A DNA stretch of 64,000 nucleotides, from contig OX344764.1 in NCBI GenBank assembly GCA_947034895.1, positions 16,306,001-16,370,000 on the forward strand, in the 5' to 3' direction. Shown piece after piece: positions 11,182-24,886 of this stretch. The position numbers and the translations under genes are program-made. Source of the stretch: Rhytidiadelphus loreus (lineage: Eukaryota > Streptophyta > Bryopsida > Hypnales > Hylocomiaceae). The notes under the pieces were generated by a model, which did not search any database, was not told the origin of the DNA, and saw nothing but the letters and a program-made list of their open reading frames with translations. Every line of letters starts with the position of its first letter. Position 1 is the stretch's first letter.

Positions 11182-14100
11182 TTGAGTAAAAAAGTTAAAT
11201 AAAAATCATCAAAATCTTTATGGTTAGAACTCAACATTTTGAACTTAAAAAGTTAATTTTTGTGATGACTATTAAGTTCTAACCATAGCAATTGATTTTA
11301 GAAGGATTTTCAAATATTTGGCTTCAAATTTTATTGGAAAATATTGATTTGTATACTAATTGATCTAATTGTATAGATGTGATCTATGAATCATATACAT
11401 ATGATTTATGTTTGAGAGTCATCATAAAATTATTATTCTATAGTGCATTTTATTATACATCTTTGCAATTTTGGAAATCTAGACTACCCCCTAGTCTTTA
11501 AGGTGTTGAGAGTTTTCAAATTTCATTCAAATTAATATTGTTCACACTTTTACATACATATATATCGAAGTATTTGTATGCCAAATTTTTATGATCCGAA
11601 TTGGGCTCAAATATGTATAATAACATGCAATAAAATTTTGAAGTCATTGTGGCTCAAAAAAAAGCATCAACAACTTTTGAAGTGATTTTGAAAGTGTGTC
11701 AAACAATTGAGTCAATAGGGCGGTTAGCTTTGAAATTCATTTACTTCCAAACCATAATTGGTTTTTGCTTCAAGTTTTTTTAGGATTATAGCATGCACAA
11801 GATATTACAACATTTTGCTTCACTCATTTGAATTGGTCTTCTCATTTCCAAAGTATGGCATATGGACTCCATGGAGTGAAATTGAACAACACACAACTCA
11901 ATTTTTGGAGTTAGTGTATAAGAGTTAATATATTGTTGACGATACATGATCAATATTAATGGTGGATGGAATAAGATTCTATAATTCATGGTTAGCATCA
12001 TCACATTGTTTTGTACTCCAAAACAATGGAGTGTTGTCTAGCAGATTTCCAAAGAAGTCTAGCGTGACAACATGGCCAATGATTGAAATCAGACATCTTC
12101 ATCAAAGGTGCAAAAACAAAGACAAATACTGTAACTCTCCATTTTGAGTTGGTATTTTTGCAAATATCGTGTATTTTATTTGTAAAATCTATTTTTGAAT
12201 AGAACTAAAGTTTGTGGAATTTTCAGTTCAAAATTAAATATTTTTAGTTTTGAGAGTGTATGTCTAAAGTATGGATGTAGTCTAGTGGCCTCCAAAGCAA
12301 TTTATTTTTTCAAAATATTAAATATTAAATATTTTTTTAATGCATTCTTGATCAATTCATGTTTGCATTATTTTGTTCTAAATTGAAGTATCTAGGATCA
12401 AAAATTATTTTCAAGGAAAAGAGTCCAACATAGTCAATATTTGAATATTTGACTAGTATTGATGATAACTACAAATATGACCTAAGAACTGATATTTTAA
12501 TTTTTAAATCTTTCCCTCTTTTACAAATCAATTGAAACTACACGGTTTTAGCTAATTATTATAAACATTTAGATTCTAAAAACAAAAAGTGAATTGTATT
12601 TTTGATGAATTTTTAAAGAAAATTGCTTTGAAATTTCAAATAAATTTACAAAATAACACTTTTCAAAAATTGATCACATGAATAATTTCTAATCTTAATG
12701 CTTAATAACTTAATTTTTATACAAACACCAAAAAGGTGGAAGCAGACATAGGGGGAGTGCTAGCATGTGAGCATAGAATCTATGAGCCTAGGAGTTTGTA
12801 TTATAGACACCTTCTATGCTAATAAGTGTTTATATTATAGGTACTTATGTTATAGATTCTTTCCATGTTATAGTGTACCTACATTATAGTTGCATATGTT
12901 ATAAACACCTTCAATGGTTGTAAGCTCAAGGCTCATAGGCTCATGTCTTTGCATTGGAAGCCATAGTTTATAGCACAATTAAATTTTATTCCATAACCTT
13001 GGGTACTTAGGGATTTAATAAACTCATTTATAGGAAGATTTAAGACCCCCCTTTATAAAAAAAAAACATAACAATATCTACAAGGATACCTCTAATTTGA
13101 GTCATATTTGTTCAACTCTAGTTTTCTTACAAAAACTTTTTTGCCTTTAACCACCTACTACAAGCAAGTGTATCTAATAAATAATGGGGTACATTTCACC
13201 ATTTTGGAATTTTTGAACACTCTAAAAATTCAAAATTTTAATCAATTGAAACACAAGAGGTATAAAATAAAAGATATAGAGGTTGGACATTGATTAAAAT
13301 TTATAAAAAAAAACAAAAAAATGATTTTTTTAGATTCATTTCAAGCTTCTAAGTAATAGGAGTTTTCCCTAATTCATTGACACTAGAAGAGAAAAATTTG
13401 AAAAAAAAAATCATAAAATCAATATGGCTTTATTTCATTTGAGTAAATTGAATGAATCAACTTAATTTGGATGAACTTCCATCCACTTCCACCCATTTTT
13501 GCCCACTTCTATTATTTTTTTATTAACTTTCCTATCTTTTACAAGTTGAGCTTTTTGCACAATCACTTCTTTTTCTAAAGCCTAAACCTTCACAACATTT
13601 CTTTCAATTGAAAGCCTTTACTTTGAAAGCCCATGATATGATGTTGTTGTTCATGCTAGTTCATTCTTCTCCATTGGTTGCCCTTGGCACTATCTTCTAC
13701 CAATCGGTAAGAGAATAATTGCTTGCCAAGCATCTTATGTTCCTCAAAATATACTTTAAGAAGTCCTAAGGCTCCCCTATAATTCTCTAACCACCTAGTA
13801 TGTAGACTAGTTGCACTATTTTCATACTATCTCAAATAATGGTTTTATATTCATCTTTCACCTATCTCATCTGCTTTCATTCAACTTCTATTCAATTTCA
13901 TCCAAATGCTCACACTAATTAGATTAAATTCACCCAAAATTATCCAATGTAGTGCAAGGGAGGATTGCCCTATTCAACTAGTTGTAATAATTAAATTAAC
14001 TTTTGTAATAAATAACTTATAAACTTAGAATTATCAATCCCAATGGTGAGATTGTTTTAGTAAGCAAAGCATGTCATACATTTTTTTATTTGATTTAAAA

Positions 14101-15805
14101 AAAAATCAAGTTCAAAAACAAAATTTAAGGATTTAGGATTCATTCTATTCAATGATAGTAATAGTGACAAATTGACAAATTGTCAATTTTAGAGAAAAAC
14201 ACACATTATTTCCAAAAGGGGTACATGTGGCATTGTACTATTAGTTGTTAAGCTTTTACAAAATTTCTAAAAGGTATACACATGTAATTTTCCTATTGGT
14301 TGTAAAAAATTTTAGCAAAATTTTGAACAAATCCCTTGTGTGAAATGAATTCATGAATTCAACATGTGAAATCCACCCCCAACCGCACATATTTGTATTC
14401 ATGGGGAACTTAAAGAACTTGCAAACTATATGGGATGTATTTGTATTTTTGATTGTGAATATGTATATATTATGTATTTGTATTCTGTGAGCATATCCAT
14501 ATCTAAATCCTATATCTTGTAGTCTAAAATCGTATCCATATCTTATAACCATATATGCATTTTGTATCCATATTTTGTATCCAAATTTGGATAGCCAAGA
14601 TCACTTGTTCCAAAGGCATCAACAGCTTTGATTTTTTAGAAGATCAACAACATTTAAAAGGGATCTTTTCTAAACTCAGATTTACGGTTCTTGATTTTTC
14701 CAAAGGAAGGGGGGGAAGGAATTGAAATACAAACATCATGTTTGCATCATGAGTTTTTTTGATACATAGTAATACATGAAAATAATCACATCATGAAAAA
14801 CATAACCATTTTTTTTTTTTGAGGTTTTAACTAGCACGACTAACCTCCATCTAAGGAGGTTTAGTCACATAGAGTCAACTTTTGTAAATCATAGAAGTTT
14901 TGATGGGCTAACAAAATTTGTTGTGAAGAGCAATTTAGTTGTTAAGCCCATGGTTCAGCAAGCTAATAAACACTTTGGTGGTCACAAAATTGCATTAATA
15001 TTTACACTTTATACTTTATTTAAAAAAAAACTTGGCATATATATTGTCTTTGTATGCCAAACCTATTTTAAAAAATAAACATCATACAAAAATTGATAGC
15101 ACAATTGTCATATGACATTAAAAATCAATACTATGAATAATTTGCCATAATTAAAGAATATTTTTTTTTATGAATGGAGAATTGAGAAGAAATTAGCCAT
15201 CACTTTGGTGGCAATTACAAATGATATATTAATAGTTGTGGCAACCACATGGGGCATACTAGTCTCTACTATAAAAGAGCTATAAAGACAAATAGCTTGC
15301 TTTGTTTGTTTTGCTGTCAATATTTCTATGACCATCAAGTTGAGAGCTCCAAAAATTGTTGGGATATACTTTGGAATGTGGTGTGCTCAAAGCAATTATC
15401 TTATTGTTGGGACAGATGAGGAATGAAATACTGAATTTTTATCATATATGAAAATTAAAAATTGAGATCTTGCAACTGCTATGCAAATGGGGCACTTGGT
15501 GAGGTGGTGTGTACAAAGAAGTTTTTGTGCCACTGATTCCAACGCAAGAACTGAAGAATATTGAACTTCAAAGTTTTTATTGGCAATGGAAATTACAAAA
15601 AATTTAAGAACATTGGTTTCATAGATTTAAAGATTTATCAGAGTATTGGACCTATAGATAGACAAGCTTGCAAATTTTTTGGTAGTTGTGTCATCACACT
15701 GATATTCTTGCTTTAGATTAAATTGATAGTACACATAATATTGAACATCACTACTACAAAGGATTTTCCATATATTAAAGATTGGGTATGTAAGCGGATT
15801 TAAAT
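11182..15805. other. AT-rich spacer, no gene seen
   Basis: No open frame here has a recognisable domain. At 12758-12955 a cluster of degenerate TTATAG-containing repeats lies between ends that contain CTATGAGCC and GGCTCATAGG. These ends resemble the termini of the 24523-25668 element, so a small decayed relative is possible. The remainder is featureless AT-rich DNA. Confidence 0.4.
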
Positions 15806-16738
15806 TTTTAAAGTCCCAAAGCGAGTCCCAAAGTTTACTCAAGGGACTTTTGGGATTTTGGATAGACCTATGTGACTTCAATTTTTGACATGATTTTCTA
15901 TAAATCTTTTTGAAGATAGAAAATCACATTATCTTTCTAGGAATATAATTTTTCTTTCAATTGGTGCTGGAAGAAAAAGTTATGCCACTCTAAGTTCCAA
16001 AAGCAATTCAATGGGCATGAAAAAAAAATTGAGTTTTTTGAGTTTTAAATTTTTCTCTCAAAGATTATATTTTTGTGTACATGTAAAGCTTTGATTTATT
16101 CCATTTGGATTAGTGATGTGAGATTTATAGAGCTTCTTGTGTTGCCGGCAATCATAGAAACTTCTTGAGAAAATAATGTATTTGGGATTTGTTATTGAAC
16201 TCAATTTTCACAATTTTCCCTCCAAAAAGGTTCCACAACATTGAGTATACATACTAGAACAATATCATTTTGGAATTAGTGTGCTTTGATTCCATCTTAA
16301 AGCTATTAACAATTTATTTTCTTTCAATCTTATACTTAATTCTAGTTAACAATTTCCTTAAGAATGAAAATAAAGTTGGTTTGGGGGGATTTTTTCTCCA
16401 AACCTTGAGCTCAAATCTTCAACATAAAAGATTATAAAATCAAAATTTGCAAGGCAAAAATTGTAAGTTAAGAAGATTCAAAGTTTTATTATCTAGTCTA
16501 GTGAGGAGAAAAAAAAATTGTTATTTTACTCAGTTGAACCCAAGTATCTTGCAATCTACGAGGTCAAAGTTTTTGAAGTTTATTCTATACATTTCTATAC
16601 TAGGCTATTCCACTAGCACAATATCCTAAGGTTAGATATGCAAAAAATAACAATTTCAAAACTTTTTTCTCTTTGCAATAGAAATGATAATTTTGAGTGG
16701 TTTTTAATGAAAAAAAGGCCTAGGGAATTTAGGAGTGA
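15806..16738. mobile_element. Degenerate family A element
   Basis: The right end (GGCCTAGGGAATTTAGGAG) and the interior order match the copy at 3929-4838. Both have the AAATGATAATTTTGAGTG and GCAATCTACGAGG-type segments near the right end. The left end is worn (AAGTCCCAAAG), and the left boundary is placed by alignment of the interior by eye. It is non-coding. Confidence 0.45.
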
Positions 16739-19031
16739 ACAAGGGATTAGCCAGTTCTGGCAATGGCACAAGGCACACCAATGTAAATGAAAGAGTACCA
16801 ATTGAAATTAAAAAGTCCACCATAACATCAAAGTATGTCAATTCCAATCAATAAGCTCACAAAATTAATAGTATTTATATCTTGTGCCATATGAACTCCT
16901 CGTCATGTAGGTCTTGTTATCTTTCATTTAACTTCTTGATTATTGCTTCTACATATTGCTTCTACATGTTCAAACCAAAAAAAAATTAGGTGCTGAATTC
17001 AAATTTCCTATAGCTGTGAGGATCTGTTTCAATATCTTATATGGACAGCAGCATGATACTATGCAGACAACATCCAACATTGTTTCTTCCTGACACTTTG
17101 ATTAGGAACACCTTGATTAGGAACACCCTGTGCCACGATGCTCCTCCACATTTACAGAGGAATGATGCTAGCACATGAATATTCTTGGTAGACATCACCT
17201 GGGAGAATCGAACAAAAGCAGACAAAGCTTTGACGCTTCGTAGATCATTGATCGATTTCGGATGCATGTTATAAGAAAGTCAAGTTCTGTCGCATCAACA
17301 AATGTCTTGCCAAGTGAGCAAAATTGCCCCGGAAAATTGCCAGGGAAAATTGCCAGGGAGAGCTCAAAGCTTGACAATTTCCAGTAACTGGACTGGATTT
17401 GTGAGATATGGTGGATGTCTAGCTTCCAGCTATTCGCTTGATTCAAGAATTGTGAATCTCATACGGGAACGCTAATATCAATTCTCCCTTTCTTGTAAGA
17501 TGACGAAAGATAATCGAAATTGTGGCAGACTGAATGACCTCGTTGAAGTCGAAGGGATTTGGGGCATATACTTTTTCTTAAACCCAGTGAAAGTTGCTCA
17601 ACAGAACGAAAGTCCATGAGCGGAAGAATGTAAAAGAAAATTCAACGCGTGAGAAGTTATAAACGACAGGCAAGATGCAGGAGTGCAGGAGTTGCACAGG
17701 GAATATATCAGCAAGCGATCGGCCCAAAAAACCCAATGTAATCGCTCATCAGAACCTTGTTCATGGCGACAAGGTCAGATGAACAAACTAACTCAGGTTC
17801 CATTCCCCCAGTCTCGCAAACTCTTTCATGAACGAGTTTGGTCTAACTTATGAGAGTTTGCTATTCAGCAACCTGGGATTTTAGACACATAGTAACATTT
17901 GATACAAATTGACCAAGAATTGGACAGTATTTATCAAAAATACAGATAGAGAAACAAAATTGACAGAAGGAAATAAAAATTGAGTTGAATACGCAAATAT
18001 GACAAAGTGGCCGGTGACACAAAACCGTTGCCTAATACTTATCTTCAATGCCTACAATCTCAGAAAATTTTAGGACTAGATTGAAGAATTTCCCGTTCCT
18101 CAAAGAAGAAAATGACACAGAAGAGCATGATGCGAGGGAATTGGAGAACGCACAGTCTGCATAGTTGTGGGCATCACATCCGGTGCCAATTGCCTTGTTG
18201 CAGGCACCTTTTCTACTAGTGGAAGTACACTCATGTTCAACGCATGTAAATTCGTTCAAGACCCTCCCCTCCCACACAGAATCCCCCCCCCAAAAAAACA
18301 CTTCAAACACTTCAGCCGCTCGAGCAATTTCAAAATTTGCGCACAGATTTCAAAATTCACCACATTTGGTTGCTGTCTCCATAATCGAGCTTGAAAGTGG
18401 TCTTGATGGGACTCGAACTTATCCAATTTTGAGAAACCTCAAATTTCACAAAATGGGCCCCAAATTATCTAATTCTGCAATTGTTCAGTTGATCCACGCA
18501 CTGGCCGTTGATGAACATTAGCAAGGACTTAGGGTTTAGGGTCAGATTCGGCAACGCCAGATGAGATCGACAACAAAACTTTCCAGAACTGAGTCAACAC
18601 AAACCAAGGTAAGGGAGTTTATTTTGATCTCATCACAGAAGGTCTTTACGTATGTAGATAACACTTAGTATGCAATTCAATTTATTCAATGATGTCTAGA
18701 ATTGTCATCTATAAGTGATATCATAGTGTTCTTATCTCAAGAGTAGAAATTATTGGTCTTTTTATGTAATTCTTGTAGCAAATGTTTTTATAACGGAAGT
18801 TGTCTTCGCAATTTTTCAAATCGAAATTTCCATTAGTACCGGCATTTGTAATGGTATTGCTCGATAAAGACTTTGAAACTTACTGAAGTGTTGCCAACAA
18901 GTCAATGGACCTCCTTGTTCCAACGAAGGAAATTTTGCTAGTATTGTAGTTTGCAAGCAAGATTCTACCCTCCAATTTTCAATTTTGGGACAGTTCTTTC
19001 AAGGAGAGAGTTGGGTTTCCATTGCAAAGTT
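16739..19031. other. Mixed spacer with a possible gene remnant
   Basis: The base composition rises between about 17030 and 18560. On the minus strand an open stretch of about 110 bp ends in CTCCCAG|GTGATG near 17203, which could be an exon and donor site, but I recognise no family. A telomere-type TTAGGGTTTAGGG motif lies at about 18530-18542. Two small direct repeats are present: TTGATTAGGAACACC near 17100 and GGAAAATTGCC near 17330. No supported gene is called. Confidence 0.3.
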
Positions 19032-19881
19032 TTAAATCCTAAGTGCCTAGGAAGCCTTTCCAAGTGTGTTTTTCCTATGAAAAAAGAGCATGGGCTTATA
19101 GTTATCCCCCAATGAAGCAAATTATTATTTCTTTTTTTAAAATCAAACCGTTTAGATGTTTAAAGAGCTTGCTTATTAGTGTGCGTACTAGTTTTGAGTG
19201 TGAAATTGTATAGAGTAAGTTGTGAGATTATAATAAGAGAAATGTATATATCCTATTTTTAGTATGTTGCCCCTCCCCAAAATGTTTGAGAAATTTGCAT
19301 ATAAGAGTTTTGGAGAATTGGAAGTAATATGAACAACTAGAAATTTTGCTAACACACTAAAATGCACTTCCAAAAAACTTAAATTCAAATAAATTCAAAT
19401 AAAAAGCTATCAAACTCATTACACAATCCACCTTACAATTGTCAAAATACAATTTTTTTTATAAGTAGAAATTACAAATAACTCCAAATCAACACTTGCA
19501 TGTTTAAATTTTTAGCGGCAGAAATCATAAAAACACTTTACTCTTTCCTGGGCTCTTTCCATTGGGACCATTTTAAAAGCAAATGGATAATTATGTACAA
19601 TTTTTTAGATCTCAAATGAAGTGAAATTGACAAGCTTTGCTAAGAAAATCAAGTAAAATGGCAAGCATTACTCTTTTACTAATGGTACATATTTGTTGTT
19701 GAGGATCTCTCAAAAATTAAATATTTAGTTTTTTCATAGGAAAAATAAAAGATTCCAATAGTTAACCTTTGATACTAACTATACAAAATTTTAGAACAGT
19801 CAAAGGAATTTAACTACCTACATAAAAATGAGTTGAAATTTGGAGTGATCATGCATGGTCGTTCAAGTTGTTAGGGATTAA
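19032..19881. mobile_element. Family A element, TTAA-flanked
   Basis: It begins with TTAA (19032-19035) and ATCCTAAGTGCCTAGG, and ends with GTTAGGGA followed by TTAA (19878-19881). The interior (ATGGGCTTATAGTTATCCCC and following) matches the interrupted copy at 24482-26448. It is non-coding; the 66-codon minus frame at 19188-19388 has no motif. Confidence 0.65.
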
Positions 19882-20199
19882 TGTAGAAACTTTGCATTTA
19901 GAACATATGCTTCAAGTTTTGTAGACATGTATGTATACGTTGGTGTGTGTTAAAGATGACTCAAAAACTCAACTACAATAACCATTTTAAGAATTTGGTT
20001 TAAGAGAGGCTTTGGTGGTACCAACAATGAAATCTAACAAGAAGCACTGTCAATTAATAGTTATGGTCATTTTGAAAGCAACAATCAAAGCCATTAAGAA
20101 TGTGTGTAGAGAGTGCTCTAAGATATAACAAACATTTATTTTCAAGCCACCAATTAGGAAAAAATGCTATATCACAAATGTCAATGCAAGTGGTTTGCA

Positions 20200-20945
20200 A
20201 ATTTTTGGAATTAAAGAATTTTTTTAGCCGTAGGATCTTTGAATTATTTTAGAATTGGTGGTCAATTCTGTAGCATTTTGCCAAAATCTAGAATTTGGGT
20301 GCTTGATACTATGAATACTTTGTAGTAGAACAATCTTAGCTATTGATTAGAAAAATCAACAACTAAAGGTATAGTTGCAAGTACTCATGTACCATAGAAT
20401 ACTTGTGAATATTGAAACAATACTATATGGAAAAAAAAAGACAGTTTGTTACAGAAAATACATTCTGTAAGGTATAAATTAATAATAAACAGAAAATCAT
20501 GAAAAAAACACCTAAAAAATGGTCATTTGTAAGGATTTGATGGTGATGAGATTTCACCAAAAGAATGATTTTGAAACCATCTTCAATGTTCGCAAGTGTG
20601 CTTGCAAGAGAGCCTTCTTTGCACGAACAAAGAGGATATTAAATAATATATTTTTGGATGCCCCTTCATAGGAGCATGCCCACCTATTGTGGGAATAGAC
20701 CATAGAATTTTTTGCTTTAGATCACTAATTTTGGGTAGTCATCTAGTACTAAATCCCCTTAAACCTCAAAGTGTGACAAATTAGAATAATTGATTTTTAA
20801 ATATAAAATGAATTTCTATTTTTTTTGAAAAATAAAGAATTTGATAACTATTGAAACATCCATATTCAATAAAAATTTCAACTTCATTGGCTTTGTAATC
20901 CACAAAGTTATAACAATAAACAAGTTTGTTATTCTATGATGCAAG
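20200..20945. mobile_element. Decayed family C element interior
   Basis: The order of segments parallels 41744-42376: a tract ending in a daily-type GATACTATGAATACT motif, then AAAAATCAACAACTAAAGG, GGATTTGATGGTGATGAG, ACCATCTTCAATG and ACCTCAAAGTGTGACAAATTAG. Terminal repeats are no longer clear. It is non-coding. Confidence 0.45.
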
Positions 20946-23416
20946 AATCAACCATGAATTCTTGACCAATTCTTTCATTGCATATATGTAAAAACAAGTG
21001 GTAACAATTTTATGAAGTTTGACCACACAAATTGCAAGATATTTTCATTTGGAGTGATAGTTTTTTCAAGACCTATCCAAGAATTTCATACAAATTTGAC
21101 TACTATTTATGGAAAAAATTTGCTCTATAAAATTTGAGTCAAAAGATCATATATAATATACTAAAGATCATGTTTGACATATTGCCACCAATTTTCCCGT
21201 CTAACAAACAACAAAATTACATCTAAAAAACATCTTGTATCATGAAGATGTCTTAATAATTGACAATAGATTAGACTTTTTGCAAGGTTGTTCTACTATA
21301 CACATTCCAAAACCAAGAATTTCAATGGTGTATTGAAAGTCTTAATGATCCTTTACAAGCCTCCCCTTAAAAAAAAGTGAAAAATTAAATCCTCAATTAT
21401 CTATAGAATTAGAAGGCTAATGCAAACATACTAGAGCCTTTGACATTGGGCATCATTGAAAAAAGTATCCCACTATCTTCTTCTTTATTCCTATCATGTT
21501 CCTCTTTAGTTTCTTGATTACAATCTTCCTTTTAATGAATGCCTCAATCCTTAGTAACTAACTTTAGAGGCTTTGTGTATTTTGGATTATTTGAATTACA
21601 AGGTGAATTCCATACCATTAGATGCAAAATTTAAAGACCTTTCCATAGGGATATATTAATGTGTTGGATTTGAAGAAAAAATATTCTTGCAAGATTTTTC
21701 AATGCAAAGTTTCCATGGCAATATTGTGTCAAGGCATGACTTTCTTTGTAATGACTTAACCTACCTCCTTCCATCTAGTTCTTTCCCTTGCCTCATTTGT
21801 CAACCCCCCTAAGTAGAAGACAAAGGATGTAATCATATCTCACTAGACCTCCAAATTCTATTTTACACAAAAATAGCTCAAACTTCTAAATCATAACTCC
21901 ATTTCATGTGAAAAGTGCACACCCAAAGCTCTTTGATTTCTACATCTCTAAAGAAAGTTTTAAGAAATCACAACTAAAAATGAGGATTTAGAAGTCTATT
22001 CAAACCCTCATTTCTTCCCCAAGGATTAAAAAGAGGGCATCATAACGAAATAGCGACCCTACATTATAGAAAAGAATCAACCTTTTTTCATCTAATGAGA
22101 AGCTCTCATTTGTCTTGCAATGCGCTCCATGGAGGCTATAGATTTATTTAATCTAGTTCATACACTAGACATAACAAAATGAGTGATTTAATTCACATAT
22201 GACATTTCCATGACTTTCATAAAAAGATATCCTATTTCATTTTTGTTGAAGGGATTTGTGACTATGACCCCCCTTGGATAAAAATGCTAAAAAGCATGCA
22301 AAAAGTATGATAGTGCCAAAGCATGTGAGAGCCTATGGGCCACACAATAGTCTACCAACCCAACAAAGGTCCTAGATAAGGTCGACCCCAAATTCCATAC
22401 AAAGCCAAGGACCCTAATAGCAAGACCAACCTAATTTAACATTAAATTCAATTATACTTAATTCTAAAATGACAAGGTAGACAACTATTGTTCATTTGGT
22501 AGACAAAAATTGCTCTATAGGATGAAAGAATGTTGGATTTCATCCATTGTTGTCTTCATGATAGACAATTGATGTGTACATTAATATAGTTGCCAAGGAC
22601 TAACAATATGGACTAGATTTTTGGAAGTGCATGATTCATATTGAAAAATGTCTAGTAGCTACTCCAATAGATGCTTTGTGAAACAAATTTATAAGGCTTG
22701 AAATTTCCAACTGGGGCAATGATATTTAGAGCCATTCTTTTGTCTAAACTATTTTTTCACAATCTTTGTAGCTACAAAGCAACGGTAACTCACAAATTAT
22801 GTCATATTCATGAGAGGAACATTATTTTCAAATCTCAATGTGGTTTGGCCTTTTTTGAACATAAGCTAGAATCTAGCAATACAAGGCTTCATTTTTTATT
22901 TCCCTAAGTTTTGGATCTATGTGAGGTATGTGATATGTCCATGACTTTGTATACATGTATTCTAAGTCATGCTTAGATCCACGCCAAAGAGGTCTATTCT
23001 TGAAAGCTAGGAACAATGACTTTCCACATCATACAATCCAAAGTCAACTCCCTAATGTCTCCACTCTCTAATAAATCACTAAAAAATATGAATAAGATAT
23101 ACTACCACTTATTTGACATTCCAAATTAAGTTTCCTTAGCCATAGGTTATAAAGGTAGTTTTCATCATGACTACAAGTCCATCCATCTAGGATTAATATT
23201 AGTCAAGATGGTCTTGGATTTTGCATACCACAATGGAATTGTGGAAGTAGCCAAGGCCCTTTATCATCCATTTGGTGGAGTCTTTCACGTGAGGACATAT
23301 GAGAGGTCAATATATACCTCCTATATTGTACACAAGACTTGCAAACCAAAGGACCCTTCACCATTCAATGTGTGTCCTGATGTTCAAATTTCAATGCTTC
23401 TATAGAAACTACCAAT
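20946..23416. other. AT-rich spacer, no gene seen
   Basis: The only open frames (22698-22907 and 23208-23405) are short and without motifs. I see no repeat structure that I can support. Confidence 0.4.
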
Positions 23417-23619
23417 CACTACAAGAGAAAGGGGTGTTTTAAGTAGTGTCCTAGACATCATGTCTTTTAAGTAACGTCTTTTAAGTAAGTTTTTAAGTAA
23501 AATTTTACTAAAAAGACAATCTTTTTAGTAAAATTTTACTTAAAAACTTACTTAAAAGACGTTACTTAAAAGACATGATGTCTAGGACACTACTTAAAAC
23601 ACCCCTTTCTCTTGTAGTG
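23417..23619. mobile_element. Perfect palindromic CACTA-type MITE (203 bp)
   Basis: Two 100-bp arms (23417-23516 and 23520-23619) are exact reverse complements around a 3-base loop (CAA). The ends read CACTACAAGAGAAAGGGG, the classic plant CACTA (En/Spm) terminus. A 3-bp duplication AAT lies at 23414-23416 and 23620-23622. The arms contain short internal repeats of GTCTTTTAAGTAA. Transcription would give a fully paired hairpin of 100 bp. The lack of any mismatch points to a very recent insertion. Confidence 0.93.
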
Positions 23620-23786
23620 AATCCTTCTCTAGGAATGAAATTTCTATAGGAAAAATTCTTGTTGAGACGTTTGAGTTTAAAAGTTGAAGGAGTTAGTGAA
23701 CTTTTGGTATTACTAGAGAAGTTGGACTTCTATGAAATTTGCTCATGGGCTTGACACTTTCTAGCTTCTATCTATATTGTTGATCT

Positions 23787-23953
23787 TCAAAATACGAAGA
23801 GTACAAAATGATTCAGTGGAGACTTGTATACCATGATTTTCAACCATATGGTTGCAAATGCTTGAACTTTGATGACACGATGAGATTCTAGACGATAAAA
23901 GAAGTGTAGTACTTGATCCACCAATGGCAAGGCTTCTTCCAACATTATTGTTG
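23787..23953 (-). pseudogene. Possible relic C-terminal exon of the U-box/ARM gene
   Basis: The minus-strand frame from 23953 to the TGA at 23787-23789 reads like a last armadillo-type helix pair: about 55 codons containing LEEALPLVDQVLHFF and IKVQAFATIWLK. A possible acceptor (GAGTAAG|CA) puts it in the same phase as the ARM exons, so it could join any of them. It lies downstream of a stop codon in the last open ARM exon, so it would be used only if that exon were skipped. Identification rests on phase, position and hydrophobic pattern. Confidence 0.4.
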
Positions 23954-24002
23954 CTTACTCTATAGTAAGCCACAAAAGACTCGGAAATAAGGACAAAGTT
24001 TG

Positions 24003-24215
24003 TACATAGAGTGTTGCTTACCGAGTTGCTTACAATGTATTGGGACTTATAGACTTCCATTGCCAAGCGATATCCTAGAGTACACATAACCAGAGACTTT
24101 CCAATGGCTAGCCTCCTATCATCACTCGTGGAGAGATTAAAGACTATTCTTGCAACTTATTCACAAGCTTTGGATGAACCCCCTTTCAAGATCTTGACAA
24201 TGGACTCCACTACAT
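24003..24215 (-). pseudogene. Decayed armadillo exon
   Basis: The 213-nt span aligns with the ARM cassette exons upstream (VVESIVKILKGGSS, then VARIVFNLSTSDDRR). It has an in-frame TAA where the other units have a Gln codon, an apparent frameshift after the GKSLVM stretch, and an acceptor changed from CAG to TAA. It cannot be a working exon. Confidence 0.7.
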
Positions 24216-24522
24216 TTACATGTTCGCTATATAGATGCAAATATAGTAATGATAGAATATTCTAATGCATTTGAGAATACATTTTTAGAATACTATTAAG
24301 GGAGATCAAAGTTCAACAAGTAAATTATCTAAGATTCACTTACTTACAAAATAATCAACATAGAAGTGGTATACATTATCAAGATCTATTTAAATTCATT
24401 GACAATGTTTTGTGAAGTTGTACACAAGTAGGTTTTGCAATTTTGTACCTCTAGCTTGGTTCAAAGTAAAACCTTCTACTCTTAACCCCTGAATGCCCAA
24501 GCCTTTTCAAGTGCGTTTTGAC

Positions 24523-24850
24523 CAGGGTTGCTATTTTGTGAGCCTGTGAGCATGAGCTTGTGAGCATATAATTTTTTAAAGATTCCATCTAAATTTTTTT
24601 GTCAAAATTTATTATTTTTGGTAAATTTTAGTAACTTTTACCATGAACCTATTACCATGGACCTATTACCGTGGTCCCTTGAACAACCTTGATGTACTAC
24701 TTACTAGACTTTGTTAGATTTTAAGAAGAAGAAAAATCGGTTATTAAATAAGATTTGTTTGAAATCAATTGAAGTTGTTCCACTGAGATTATAATCATTC
24801 CCCTCTTGCTGCTTGGGTCCCCTCGGCGCCGAGGGGAGCCCCCTTGCAGT

Positions 24851-24886
<36 letters not shown>

